Part shown: one piece after another, positions 43,233 to 52,101 of the stretch
Layout: every line of letters starts with the position of its first letter
How positions within the stretch are numbered: position 1 is the stretch's first letter
From: Thiodubiliella sp900128405
GTDB taxonomy: Bacteria; Pseudomonadota; Gammaproteobacteria; PS1; Pseudothioglobaceae
NCBI GenBank assembly: GCA_963682085.1
Contig: OY821614.1
Span: 1,426,001-1,490,000, forward strand
Reading direction: 5' to 3'
DNA length: 64,000 bases
Translations under genes and position numbers: made by a program
The notes under the pieces: model-generated
Databases searched by the model: none
What the model saw: the letters and a program-made list of their open reading frames with translations, nothing else
What the model was told of the DNA's origin: nothing

Positions 43233-45914
43233 ATGAAAAACAAATACATAAAAATTGCACTATTAGCGATGGGATTAATGACCTTGCTTGCAAGCAACAC
43301 TGTTTCCGCCTCCGAAGCCACACGCAAAGTGGCTTGGGAAGAGCAATTGAATAAAGTAGCAGCTTCATTAGTAACAGCAAAGGCAAAACTAAAAACAGCT
43401 CAACTTTCTATAGATAGGGCTATTTCTGGGGTTGCAAACAATTGGGAATCTGTTGATTTCCCTGCCGTTTTGTTTGATATAAATAGCTCAAAGCAGGCTA
43501 ACTTAGCATTCATTACAGAAAACAATAAACTTACCCCCCTTAGTGGATCTACTTCAGACAACGCTGTAATTGACTCCTATACTAATGAGCATTCCACACT
43601 AGTAAGGGCAACTAACCAACTTGTTACAAGATATGAAGCACTATATTCACAAGCAGAAGACAAGCGCTTAGCAGCTGAGGCAGAAGCTAGACGCTTGGCA
43701 GCTGAGGCAGAAGCTAGACGCTTAGCAGCTGAAGCAGAAGCTAGACGCTTAGCGAATATCGCATGGCAAAATCAATTATCTATAGTAACAACCTCCTTAG
43801 CAACAGCAACAACCAAATTAGGAGAGGCTACTACCATTATGGAAGGTAATTCGGAGTTATCTACTAAGTCAGAGTCAATAGAAGTGTCAAAACAAGCCAA
43901 CGCCTTAGCACTCATAGAAATCCGCAAACTTGAAGTGCTCAAAAGAACAGACGCAGATATTCCTATAATTTCCAGCTTTATCCAAGAATATCAAACACTG
44001 AACACAGGAACTAATACACTTGTAACAAGCTATGAGGTGGCAATAACAGAAGTAGAAACAGACCTACTCAACCAAGCAACATTAACAGGAAATTGGAAAT
44101 TCCCAACAATAAAAGGCTTAACTTATAAAACCACTACACACTCAGGTGTTACCGATGAACACGGAGCTTACAAGTGTCAACCCAGTGAAACAGTTACCTT
44201 TCTAATTAAACACCTAATCTTAACCAGCATATATTGCATACCAATCTCAAACACCAAAACCACTAAAAACATAGCACTGTCTGTTAGAAGCGACAATAAT
44301 TTTAAAAATTGGCAGAATGAAACAGGTAAGCAGGTGATTATCACTAAGATTCTTTTCGGTTTGTTCGGCGAAAGTATAAAGAGTGCATTTAACCAAAGTG
44401 ATGCTTCGTTAAAGCTTGTAGATATTAACCTTACAGAAGCACAGGAGTCTAACACTTCAGGGCAAACACTGGACATTGACATAGAACAACTAGTCCAGAA
44501 TATTTCAGGCATAACGGAAAATATTACATTACCAACAGATACACAAACCAATTATATGATTACTAAAGGTTGGTTTTTGTCTCAAGTGTTTCCTAATACT
44601 ACCAATATCAATATTGTTAGCCAAATAAGAACCATCGACGAAAAATCACCTGTAAATGCCCATGTTGGAAATGCACTAAATACCACGGGTCTAATAGAAA
44701 CCTTTGCCATTATCGCTGGCAATAGCGACGGTTTCTTTAAAATCAACAACACGGGGCAAATCCAAGTAGCAAAAATAGGTTTAGACTATGAAACCAAATC
44801 AAGCTATGTCCTCACGGTCAAAATCACCAGTGCTGACACTCAAGACAAAACCGCTCAAATCACTATTAATATTAATGACATCTTAGAAGATGTGCCAGTA
44901 AGGCCAGTGATTGAGAAATTTACCGTAACCCAAGGTATAACGAGAACCAACCCGAATGGTGTTGATATCCTTGCCAGGCAAGGTCGTGTGATTAGTAAAA
45001 AGGGCTTGAGTGTTACCGTTCGTGCTGTAATAACCGCAGGGTCTTATGAATGGAGTAGCCCTGATTTCACTGCTCTTAATGGTAATGATAAAACAACTTT
45101 TGTTTTTAACCCAGAGATTGAAGCTGGCAATAAGACAATTAAACTTAAAATAACAAATGGCGGGCGTTCATCAGAAAGAGTTCTAGAGCTTACACTGATT
45201 GAAGAACTTGTCAGCAGTAGCGACTCAGACGGTGATGGTATTGCCGATGACAAGGACACCAATACTGAAAGCAATAAAATCCAAGTAGGTGAAGGTAAAG
45301 CCATCATAAGCCCAACAGGTACTAGGATATTGTTAGGCGCTATGGGTAAAGATTCTGGACGCTTAACGCTTGATCAGATGAAGGCTTATACCACAGCTAA
45401 CGGCTCGACTGATAACACCATCGACACACTAACCACGGGCGACATTTACGACTATGTCGTTGAAGGCTTAAGTGCTGGCGATTCCGTTAGAGTGGTCATT
45501 GAACTTATCACCCCAATCCCTGAAAATGCGGTGTTGCGTAGATATTCAATGGTGAATGGGTGGGGTTCTTTTGTCAATTCTAATAATGCAATTCAAAGTA
45601 AAGCAAGCTGCACCGATAACACTTGGCAACCAAACTTAATTACAGGGGCAACTTGCCTTAAATTAACCATCAAAGACGGCGGTGAAAACGATACCGATGG
45701 TATTCAAGCCAACAACACTGGTGATACCAACGGTGTGGTTGCAAGCACCATTTCAATCGCAGTGCCTACTCTCAGTAGCGATTCTAGTGATTCTAGTGGT
45801 GGTGGTTGTGTTTACAATCCTAATGCCCCTGCTAGATTTGATATGGGCTTTATCTTGTTAATGGTGTTAAGTGCTTATTATCTAATCAGAAGAAAACGCC
45901 AATTTGTTCAATAA
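43233..45914 (+). CDS. Large secreted multidomain protein, paralogue with same sorting-type tail
   Basis: 893 residues. Signal peptide 1-27 (GLMTLLASNTVSA). Two diverged copies of the AWQNQL-type repeat flank three exact 9-residue units RLAAEAEAR (about residues 145-171). Then comes the same domain as in the paralogue (YKTTTHSGVTDEHGAYKCQ, about 290-450), a cadherin-like domain (about 465-550, ending TAQITININD), a further beta domain (about 555-655), a calcium-binding-type SDSDGDGIADDKDTN linker, and a choice-of-anchor-U-like domain (VRVVIELITPIPENAVLR to about 850). The C-terminus SSGGGCVYNPNAPARFD, a membrane segment and RRKRQ match the paralogue almost exactly. Probably exported and displayed on the cell surface; the role is inferred. 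Confidence 0.85.
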   Translation: MKNKYIKIALLAMGLMTLLASNTVSASEATRKVAWEEQLNKVAASLVTAKAKLKTAQLSIDRAISGVANNWESVDFPAVLFDINSSKQANLAFITENNKLTPLSGSTSDNAVIDSYTNEHSTLVRATNQLVTRYEALYSQAEDKRLAAEAEARRLAAEAEARRLAAEAEARRLANIAWQNQLSIVTTSLATATTKLGEATTIMEGNSELSTKSESIEVSKQANALALIEIRKLEVLKRTDADIPIISSFIQEYQTLNTGTNTLVTSYEVAITEVETDLLNQATLTGNWKFPTIKGLTYKTTTHSGVTDEHGAYKCQPSETVTFLIKHLILTSIYCIPISNTKTTKNIALSVRSDNNFKNWQNETGKQVIITKILFGLFGESIKSAFNQSDASLKLVDINLTEAQESNTSGQTLDIDIEQLVQNISGITENITLPTDTQTNYMITKGWFLSQVFPNTTNINIVSQIRTIDEKSPVNAHVGNALNTTGLIETFAIIAGNSDGFFKINNTGQIQVAKIGLDYETKSSYVLTVKITSADTQDKTAQITININDILEDVPVRPVIEKFTVTQGITRTNPNGVDILARQGRVISKKGLSVTVRAVITAGSYEWSSPDFTALNGNDKTTFVFNPEIEAGNKTIKLKITNGGRSSERVLELTLIEELVSSSDSDGDGIADDKDTNTESNKIQVGEGKAIISPTGTRILLGAMGKDSGRLTLDQMKAYTTANGSTDNTIDTLTTGDIYDYVVEGLSAGDSVRVVIELITPIPENAVLRRYSMVNGWGSFVNSNNAIQSKASCTDNTWQPNLITGATCLKLTIKDGGENDTDGIQANNTGDTNGVVASTISIAVPTLSSDSSDSSGGGCVYNPNAPARFDMGFILLMVLSAYYLIRRKRQFVQ
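43665..43745 (+). repeat. Three 27-bp in-frame repeats
   Basis: Units at 43665, 43692 and 43719, each coding RLAAEAEAR and differing by one or two bases. They form a helical linker between the two AWQNQL-type repeats; unit number is likely to be slippage-prone. Confidence 0.9.
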
Positions 45915-45921
45915 GTAAATA

Positions 45922-45995
45922 GAGACCTTTGCATAAATATGGATGATTAGCAGAATTCAATTTTTGATGATTATTCATATTTGTGCAAAGGTCTC
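45922..45995. mobile_element. 74-bp miniature inverted-repeat element with target duplication
   Basis: Terminal inverted repeats of about 28 bases: left arm starts GAGACCTTTGCATAAATATG, right arm ends CATATTTGTGCAAAGGTCTC. Flanked by AATA on both sides (45918-45921 and 45996-45999). The paralogous locus has the uninterrupted sequence GTAAATAAAGC at 40937-40947, i.e. the empty site with a single AATA. No coding capacity; the transposase must be elsewhere. Confidence 0.85.
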
Positions 45996-46014
45996 AATAA
46001 AGCAAACAAAGAAA

Positions 46015-46043
46015 AAATCCCCGTGAAAACGGGGCTTTTTTTT
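46015..46043 (+). terminator. Rho-independent terminator, copy 2
   Basis: CCCCGT, loop GAAA, ACGGGG followed by CTTTTTTTT. Same structure as at 40957, separated from its gene by the miniature element. Confidence 0.9.
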
Positions 46044-46133
46044 GAGTAAGCCTTGTTTGATTTATACTTACTCTTAAGCCCAAGCATGCATTCCCACGCT
46101 CTGTTTTGGAATAAAGGTATCTAAACAATGGTC

Positions 46134-46802
46134 TTATAAATAATGCTTAAGTTCAGCCATTGAATCAATCACTAAATCAGGCTTAGCATCCCGAATATCA
46201 TTGCCGTGATTGTAGCCATAAGACATACAAATAATATCAAAACCTGCTGCGCGTGAGGCTTTTACATCACTGATTGAATCGCCTAACATCATGGCATCTT
46301 TTGGTGCAATGCCAAAAAATTTGGCTGCATGGAATAAAGGCAATGGGTCGGGCTTCTTCTTCGCCAAAGTATCACCAGAAATAACCAATCCAAATTTATC
46401 AAAAATACCCAAATCTTTTAAAATTGGCAGTGTAAATTGTTCGGCTTTATTGGTCACGCAACCCAAGGTATAACCTTGTGCTTGTAGATAATCCAAGCCT
46501 TCTCGAACGCCGTCATACAACGATGAACGACCAGAGGTGTTTTTGGCGTATAAATCCAAAAAAATTGGATAGGCTTTCTTGTAATCAGCTTGATTAACCG
46601 TGCCTTCTAGTTCACCTGTGAGTGCCCGTTCTACCAATTTTGGCACACCGTTGCCGACCCAGTGACGCACTTTTTCCTCACCCCACTTTTCTTTGCCCAT
46701 GGTTATCATCAACTCATCAACACAATAAGCCAAATCTGGCACACTATCGACCAAAGTGCCGTCAACATCAATCATAATTAGTTTTGGGTTAAATTTTTTC
46801 AT
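46134..46802 (-). CDS. gph: Phosphoglycolate phosphatase, HAD family
   Basis: About 222 residues from the ATG at 46802 (MKKFNPKLIMIDVDGTLVDS); a longer reading to 46844 adds a leader overlapping the proC promoter area. HAD motif I is DVDGTLVDS, motif II the V-T-N in CVTNKAEQF, motif III/IV KKKPDPLPL...MLGDSISDV. In an autotroph it removes the 2-phosphoglycolate made by RuBisCO oxygenation, though HAD substrate assignment from sequence is approximate. Divergent from proC. Confidence 0.88.
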   Translation of the reverse strand: MKKFNPKLIMIDVDGTLVDSVPDLAYCVDELMITMGKEKWGEEKVRHWVGNGVPKLVERALTGELEGTVNQADYKKAYPIFLDLYAKNTSGRSSLYDGVREGLDYLQAQGYTLGCVTNKAEQFTLPILKDLGIFDKFGLVISGDTLAKKKPDPLPLFHAAKFFGIAPKDAMMLGDSISDVKASRAAGFDIICMSYGYNHGNDIRDAKPDLVIDSMAELKHYL

Positions 46803-46868
46803 TTTTGTCCTTGTTGTTCTTGTTGTTAAAGGTAGAATACACATTTTTACGAATTTTGAGATATTTTA

Positions 46869-47699
46869 ATGCAAAAAACAACAACAATCGGTTTTATTGG
46901 TGCAGGTAATATGGCTTACGCTCTAATTTCTGGCTTACTTAAAAATGGATTTTTGGCAAAAAACATCAAACTTAGTGACAAAGATGAGGTTTTATTATCG
47001 CAACGACAAGCAGAATTTGGCATTGAAATTTTTACCGACAATACACAACTTACTGCACAATGCGAGGTTATCGTTCTAGCAGTAAAGCCACAAATATTAT
47101 CAAATATTTGCAAAGAAATACAAGCACACATTAGGCACAAGCCTTTAATCGTTTCTATCGCTGCTGGTGTCAAAAGTAATGATATTAATCGCTGGCTAGG
47201 AGGCACCGCACCTATTATACGCACAATGCCAAATACACCCGCACTACTCGGCAACGGGGCAACAGGGATTGTTGCAAACAAGATGGTTAATAAGCAACAA
47301 AAGGAATTAGCGGAGCAAATTCTTAATGCTGTTGGTCAATGCTTTTGGGTGGTGAATGAAGATATGCTTGATGCCGTTACAGCACTCTCAGGTAGTGGAC
47401 CTGCTTATTTCTTTTTAATGATTGAATCAATGTCTAATGCAGGTGTTGCACTTGGGCTAGATAAAGAAATGGCTGAAAAACTCAGCATTCAAACAGCACT
47501 AGGTGCCAGCATGATGGCAAGCCAAAATCAAGAATCAGCACATGAACTACGCAACAAAGTTACCTCAAAAAATGGCACAACACAAGCTGCAATTGAGTCT
47601 TTTCAAGACCAAAATTTTGAGACAATCGTCTCTCATGCAATGCGTGCTGCTTTTGACCGTGCTAGAGAAATGGGCTTTGAACTGGGTGCCGATGAATAA
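46869..47699 (+). CDS. proC: Pyrroline-5-carboxylate reductase
   Basis: 276 residues, full length. NAD(P)-binding TIGFIGAGNMAYALISGLL, VLAVKPQ, RTMPNTPALLGNGATG and the C-terminal signature SGSGPAYFFLMIESM ... ELRNKVTSKNGTTQAAI. Last step of proline synthesis; completes the pathway begun by proA at 23825. The stop overlaps the start of the next gene. Confidence 0.96.
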   Translation: MQKTTTIGFIGAGNMAYALISGLLKNGFLAKNIKLSDKDEVLLSQRQAEFGIEIFTDNTQLTAQCEVIVLAVKPQILSNICKEIQAHIRHKPLIVSIAAGVKSNDINRWLGGTAPIIRTMPNTPALLGNGATGIVANKMVNKQQKELAEQILNAVGQCFWVVNEDMLDAVTALSGSGPAYFFLMIESMSNAGVALGLDKEMAEKLSIQTALGASMMASQNQESAHELRNKVTSKNGTTQAAIESFQDQNFETIVSHAMRAAFDRAREMGFELGADE

Positions 47700-48096
47700 C
47701 AAACTGAGTATGTCAAAAATCTATTTAACGATAAGTCTTGGCACTTATCTACTCAGTTTATTTGCAACTTGGTATTATTTTTATGCTATATGGCTGAGTC
47801 TAGGGATGAGCGTCTTATTTTCACTATGGTTGGTTTATTTTTTGCCAAAAGCAGTATGGTTAAGTCATCCCAATTCAATTGTTAAAATTTCTTTAGAAAA
47901 AGACAGATTAACACTTGAAAAAAATGACCATTCCACACAGCAATACAGTGCTTTTTATCCTGTATATCAATCTCGTTTTTTGCTTATCATTAACGCTGGA
48001 AAAGAATCGGTAGTCATATTTAAAGATGCACTGGCTCCACAATCACTTTCACAATTTAATCGATATTTTAACACTCAAAAAAATGCTAACACCTGA
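47692..48096 (+). CDS. Small membrane protein, YgfX/CptA-like
   Basis: About 134 residues from the ATG at 47692, overlapping the proC stop; a start at 47710 (MSKIYLTISL) is equally possible. Two close hydrophobic segments (about residues 10-50) are followed by a soluble part ending VVIFKDALAPQSLSQFNRYF, which resembles the (I/L)F.DAL.P..FR.L end of YgfX-type proteins. The usual SdhE partner is not adjacent, so the family call is tentative. It overlaps the next gene by 14 bases. Confidence 0.45.
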   Translation: MNNKLSMSKIYLTISLGTYLLSLFATWYYFYAIWLSLGMSVLFSLWLVYFLPKAVWLSHPNSIVKISLEKDRLTLEKNDHSTQQYSAFYPVYQSRFLLIINAGKESVVIFKDALAPQSLSQFNRYFNTQKNANT

Positions 48097-49126
48097 AGAC
48101 ATACTTAGACTAAATGTGCTTATTGCTACTTGTGTGGCAATTCGTGTTGATGTCTATAAATTGGTAGTAGTGGGTTTAACACCAGACAAAAAAGAGCAAA
48201 CCATCACGCTCAACCCAACGGCCGATAGCAACAAAACCATCCAAGCTGCACAAAAACTTCTGGTATCTAAAGTGCTTGGCAGTATGGGCGGCTACCCCTC
48301 TTATTTAAAACGCTGGTCAAGAATGGGACAAGTCGGCTCTACCAACCTAAAATCATTACTAAAAATTGGTAATGTTGAAGCCGTAGTCGCCGTAGCAAAT
48401 TCACAAAACCTAGACGATGAAGTACTTGATTTGGTCTGGTGGTGTGCCACCAACACCGACCAACAAGCAGAAATTGGGCGTTTTCTACTCACCCGAGATT
48501 TTGTCATCAAGCATGCTGTTGGTAAACAAATTGCCGATTATTTATTAGAGTTTTTACCTTTTACTGATGACACAACACAACTGATTGATACTGCTAATTT
48601 GCTATTACAAGGTGAGTTAATCTCTCAAGAAGCACGAGACAAGCTGTGGAAGCAAGGTCAACGAAAAACCGCCTTTTTGGTCGGTTTCATTGAACGAATG
48701 GCAGGCAATTTACCCAATAATAACAACACAATCGCATTAGACAAAAGCAGTAAAGAACTGGACTATGTCAACAGCGAACAAGGTCAAATTATGCTACAAA
48801 CCATCACCCACATTCTAAAAAAAATCAACCAAGAGCATGTCTTATACCGCACTCTAGAAGTGCTAGGCAGTTGCCTATCGCACCCCATGATTCAGCCCCT
48901 TGCAGACATTCAACACTGCCAAAGCCAAGCACAAACCATCGCCAAACAATTAGGATTAGAAGATGAAAAAATCAAAGCCCGTCTGCTACTCGCCAGCGTC
49001 AGTGAACAACTGGTTGTCAGTACAATTTCTGCCCACAGCCTAGCAGGCTCCGCCATTCGCAAAAAACTAGCCAATGTATTAACCCCTATTCAAGAGGCTT
49101 TAAAACTGCTAACTACCCCACAATAA
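48083..49126 (+). CDS. DsrS-like protein
   Basis: 347 residues from the ATG at 48083 (MLTPEDILRLNVLIATCVAI). Soluble, mostly helical. The segment VLGSMGGYPSYLKRWSRMGQ is what I recall as conserved in DsrS, the last product of the dsr cluster of sulfur-oxidising Chromatiaceae (VLGSPGGYPVYLKRWTRMGQ type). The surrounding LNPTAD, EAVVAVANSQNLDDEVLDLV and LLEFLPF also fit. The biochemical role of DsrS is not settled. No other dsr gene is in the window; it follows proC and the YgfX-like gene and converges on rsmE with an 18-base overlap. Confidence 0.6.
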   Translation: MLTPEDILRLNVLIATCVAIRVDVYKLVVVGLTPDKKEQTITLNPTADSNKTIQAAQKLLVSKVLGSMGGYPSYLKRWSRMGQVGSTNLKSLLKIGNVEAVVAVANSQNLDDEVLDLVWWCATNTDQQAEIGRFLLTRDFVIKHAVGKQIADYLLEFLPFTDDTTQLIDTANLLLQGELISQEARDKLWKQGQRKTAFLVGFIERMAGNLPNNNNTIALDKSSKELDYVNSEQGQIMLQTITHILKKINQEHVLYRTLEVLGSCLSHPMIQPLADIQHCQSQAQTIAKQLGLEDEKIKARLLLASVSEQLVVSTISAHSLAGSAIRKKLANVLTPIQEALKLLTTPQ

Positions 49127-49825
49127 TTGCATATTGGCAATGGCAGATAATGAGGCAGTTTCAGTTCTTAACACCCTTGATCCTAAGAGCAAACTTTGAG
49201 TACCTTGTGTATTTGCATCTGCTATTTCTTGGTCGCTAAGTCCGCCTTCAGGGCCAATGATAATAGTCGCTTGATTGATTTTATCTATTTCTAATAATGA
49301 TTGTTTGGCACGATGATGTAACACAAATCCATTGCCAAACTCGGTGTTAATAAAAGTTTCAAAACGCATGGCTTGGATTAAATCTGGGATGACGGATCTG
49401 CCCGATTGTTCGCATGCACCAATAATGATTTTTTGCCAATGTGTCATGCGTTTGTGTAATTTATCACCTTGAAGTTTGACTATACAGCGTTCAGTTAAAA
49501 GGGGGATGATTTTATTAACACCCAGTTCTACCGATTTTTGTATTAAAAAGTCCATTTTTTCACCTTTAGCAATACCTTGTGCCAAAGTGAGATTGAGTTT
49601 TGATTCGCAAAGGTTTGGTGTTTTTTCTAGGATTTTAACAATGCACTTTTTTTTCACCTGTAATACTTTAGCACTGTAATTCATTCCATCGCCGTTAAAT
49701 AAAATAATGTTTTTTCCTTGTGGGAAACGCAATACTTTGGTTAAATGATGCGAGGCGTATTCGCTTAATATCAATTCATTACTGATAGTTATAGGGGTGT
49801 TTTGGTATAAACGCACATTTTTCAT
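49109..49825 (-). CDS. rsmE: 16S rRNA m3U1498 methyltransferase
   Basis: 238 residues. SPOUT-fold methyltransferase with the knot motifs IIIGPEGGLSDQEIADA and LLLGSRVLRTETASLSAI, and LAQGIAKGEKMDFLIQKSVE in the middle. Methylates U1498 in helix 44. Its 3' end overlaps the convergent DsrS-like gene by 18 bases. Confidence 0.95.
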   Translation of the reverse strand: MKNVRLYQNTPITISNELILSEYASHHLTKVLRFPQGKNIILFNGDGMNYSAKVLQVKKKCIVKILEKTPNLCESKLNLTLAQGIAKGEKMDFLIQKSVELGVNKIIPLLTERCIVKLQGDKLHKRMTHWQKIIIGACEQSGRSVIPDLIQAMRFETFINTEFGNGFVLHHRAKQSLLEIDKINQATIIIGPEGGLSDQEIADANTQGTQSLLLGSRVLRTETASLSAIANMQLLWGS

Positions 49826-49860
49826 AGTTTCTAATTAAGCACTCTATAATGAGAGAAATA

Positions 49861-51084
49861 ATGATACATCAAATTAGACAAAAAAGATTACTAAGCCAAC
49901 TTGCAAAAAATGCCTTGGTAATTGTAAGCACCAATCCAGAACAGTGGCGTAACGGCGATGTGCATTATCCTTTTCGCCCACACAGTGATTTTTGGTATTT
50001 AACAGGTTTTACTGAACCTGAGGCGGTAGCGGTTTTCTCAAAAGAAGGTTATAGCATTTTTTTGCGTGACCATAACCCAATGCGTGAGATTTGGGATGGC
50101 AAACGATTAGGTGTTGCCAATGCACCACAAACTTTAAACGCAGATTATGCTTATCCTATTAGCGAATTAAAAACACAATTACCTCAATTGATTGCAAATG
50201 CGACTACACTATATTACGACTTCAAGCCTTGTGCATTGGATGATGAAATTATGGCATGCCTAACGACAACTAAAATGCAATCACTGGGGGAATATTTGCA
50301 CGAAATGCGTTTAATTAAGGACGAAAACGAGATTGCATTAATGCAAAAAGCCGCTGATATTTCCACACACGCTCACCAACTGGCAATGCAACAAAGTAAA
50401 GCAGGGATATTTGAGTATGAAATTGCCAGTATTTTTGATGCGAATTTTAGAAAAAATAATGCCGAACATGCTTATACGCCGATTGTAGCAGGTGGTAAAA
50501 ACGCTTGTATATTGCATTATATTAAAAATGACCAAATATTAAATGAGGGCGATTTACTACTGATTGATGCTGGTTGTGAAGTTGATGGATACGCCGCAGA
50601 TATTACCCGCACTTTTCCAGTGAATGGGAGATTCAGTCAAGCACAACGACAAATTTATCAAATTGTATTGGATGCACAATTGGCTGCCATTGAATGCATT
50701 AAACCGGGAGAAATTGTTACCAAGCCTCATCAAATTACGACAAAAATTATTCGACAAGGTTTGATTGAGTTGGGAATTCTGCAAACCGATGGCGATTTAT
50801 CACAGTTTTATATGCATGGCACAGGGCATTGGCTAGGGCTAGATGTGCACGATGTTGGGCGTTATAAACAGGGCGAACAACATCGGCAATATCAAATAGG
50901 TATGGTAACCACAGTTGAACCGGGCATTTATATCCGTAAGAATGATAAAATCAATCCAATTTATTGGGATATTGGCGTGAGAATTGAGGACGATGTGCTG
51001 GTTACTGAAGGTGGTAATCGTGTTTTAACCAAAAATTTGGCAAAAACGATTAATGAAATTGAATTACTAATGAGAGAAAAATGA
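49861..51084 (+). CDS. pepP: Xaa-Pro aminopeptidase (PepP)
   Basis: About 407 residues. A TATAAT at 49846-49851 overlaps the first possible ATG (49849), so I prefer the ATG at 49861 (MIHQIRQKRL). Aminopeptidase P N-terminal domain (HYPFRPHSDFWYLTGFTEPE), then the pita-bread metallopeptidase with metal ligands in DAGCEVDGYAADITRTF, HGTGHWLGLDVHD, TTVEPGIYI and GVRIEDDVL. Its stop overlaps trpD by four bases. Confidence 0.95.
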   Translation: MIHQIRQKRLLSQLAKNALVIVSTNPEQWRNGDVHYPFRPHSDFWYLTGFTEPEAVAVFSKEGYSIFLRDHNPMREIWDGKRLGVANAPQTLNADYAYPISELKTQLPQLIANATTLYYDFKPCALDDEIMACLTTTKMQSLGEYLHEMRLIKDENEIALMQKAADISTHAHQLAMQQSKAGIFEYEIASIFDANFRKNNAEHAYTPIVAGGKNACILHYIKNDQILNEGDLLLIDAGCEVDGYAADITRTFPVNGRFSQAQRQIYQIVLDAQLAAIECIKPGEIVTKPHQITTKIIRQGLIELGILQTDGDLSQFYMHGTGHWLGLDVHDVGRYKQGEQHRQYQIGMVTTVEPGIYIRKNDKINPIYWDIGVRIEDDVLVTEGGNRVLTKNLAKTINEIELLMREK

Positions 51085-52100
51085 ACATACAAGAGGCAAT
51101 AAAAGCAGTCATTGCAAAACAAGATTTAACCGAAGATGAAATGCGTTCAGTAATGAGCGATATTATGACAGGCAAAACGCAAGATGCTCAAATCGGCGGT
51201 TTTTTGGTAGGGTTGTCAATCAAAGGGGCAACCGTTACAGAAATTACAGCGGCGGCAAAAGTAATGCGTTCATTGGTATCTGGCGTTACCATTCATAACC
51301 CAAAACACTTAGTTGATACTTGTGGCACGGGTGGCGATGGCTTGGGATTGTTTAATATTTCAACCGCCTGTGCCTTTGTTGTGGCGGCGGCAGGTGCGCA
51401 AGTTGCTAAACATGGCAGCCGTTCTATTTCTTCTAAATCAGGTAGTGCTGATGTCTTAGAAGCGGCAGGTGTTAATTTAGATATGACACCAGAAGCAATT
51501 GGAAAAAGCGTAGAAAAAATTGGCATTGGGTTTATGTTTGCACCCGCCCACCATTCAGCAATGAAACACGCCATCGGTGCACGCAAAGCCTTGGCAGTAC
51601 GCACTATTTTTAATGTCCTAGGGCCACTAACTAACCCAGCAAAAACGCCTTATCAAGTGATGGGAGTTTACGACAAGGCATTGGTTGAACCGATTGCCAA
51701 TGTGCTGAAAGATTTAGGCTCTAAGCATGCAATGGTGGTGCATTCTAAAGATGGATTAGACGAAATTTCAATTGCTGACGATACTTTTGTTGCCGAATTG
51801 AAAAACGACAAAATTACCACTTATATAATCAATCCAACAGAATTTGGTCTATCCCTTGGCAATTTAAATGACATTAAAGCAGAAAACGCAGACAATTCAT
51901 TGGCATTGATTCAACAAGCATTAGACGGCAAAAATGGTGCCGCCAAAGATATTATTGCACTTAATGCGGGTGCAGCAATTTATGTATCAGGTGTAGCCGA
52001 TTCGTTGCCAGCAGGCATCAACAAGGCTATTAAAATTTTAAATAGTGGCGCGGCTCATCAAAAACTTGATGACTTCGTCAAAGAAAGCACAGGATGTTAA
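51081..52100 (+). CDS. trpD: Anthranilate phosphoribosyltransferase
   Basis: 339 residues, full length. PRPP-binding CGTGGDGLGLFNIS, then KHGSRSISSKSGSADVLEA and FNVLGPLTNPA. Second step of tryptophan synthesis; no other trp genes adjoin. The PRPP it uses is made by Prs at 54719. Followed two bases later by orn. Confidence 0.96.
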   Translation: MNIQEAIKAVIAKQDLTEDEMRSVMSDIMTGKTQDAQIGGFLVGLSIKGATVTEITAAAKVMRSLVSGVTIHNPKHLVDTCGTGGDGLGLFNISTACAFVVAAAGAQVAKHGSRSISSKSGSADVLEAAGVNLDMTPEAIGKSVEKIGIGFMFAPAHHSAMKHAIGARKALAVRTIFNVLGPLTNPAKTPYQVMGVYDKALVEPIANVLKDLGSKHAMVVHSKDGLDEISIADDTFVAELKNDKITTYIINPTEFGLSLGNLNDIKAENADNSLALIQQALDGKNGAAKDIIALNAGAAIYVSGVADSLPAGINKAIKILNSGAAHQKLDDFVKESTGC

Positions 52101-52101
52101 T

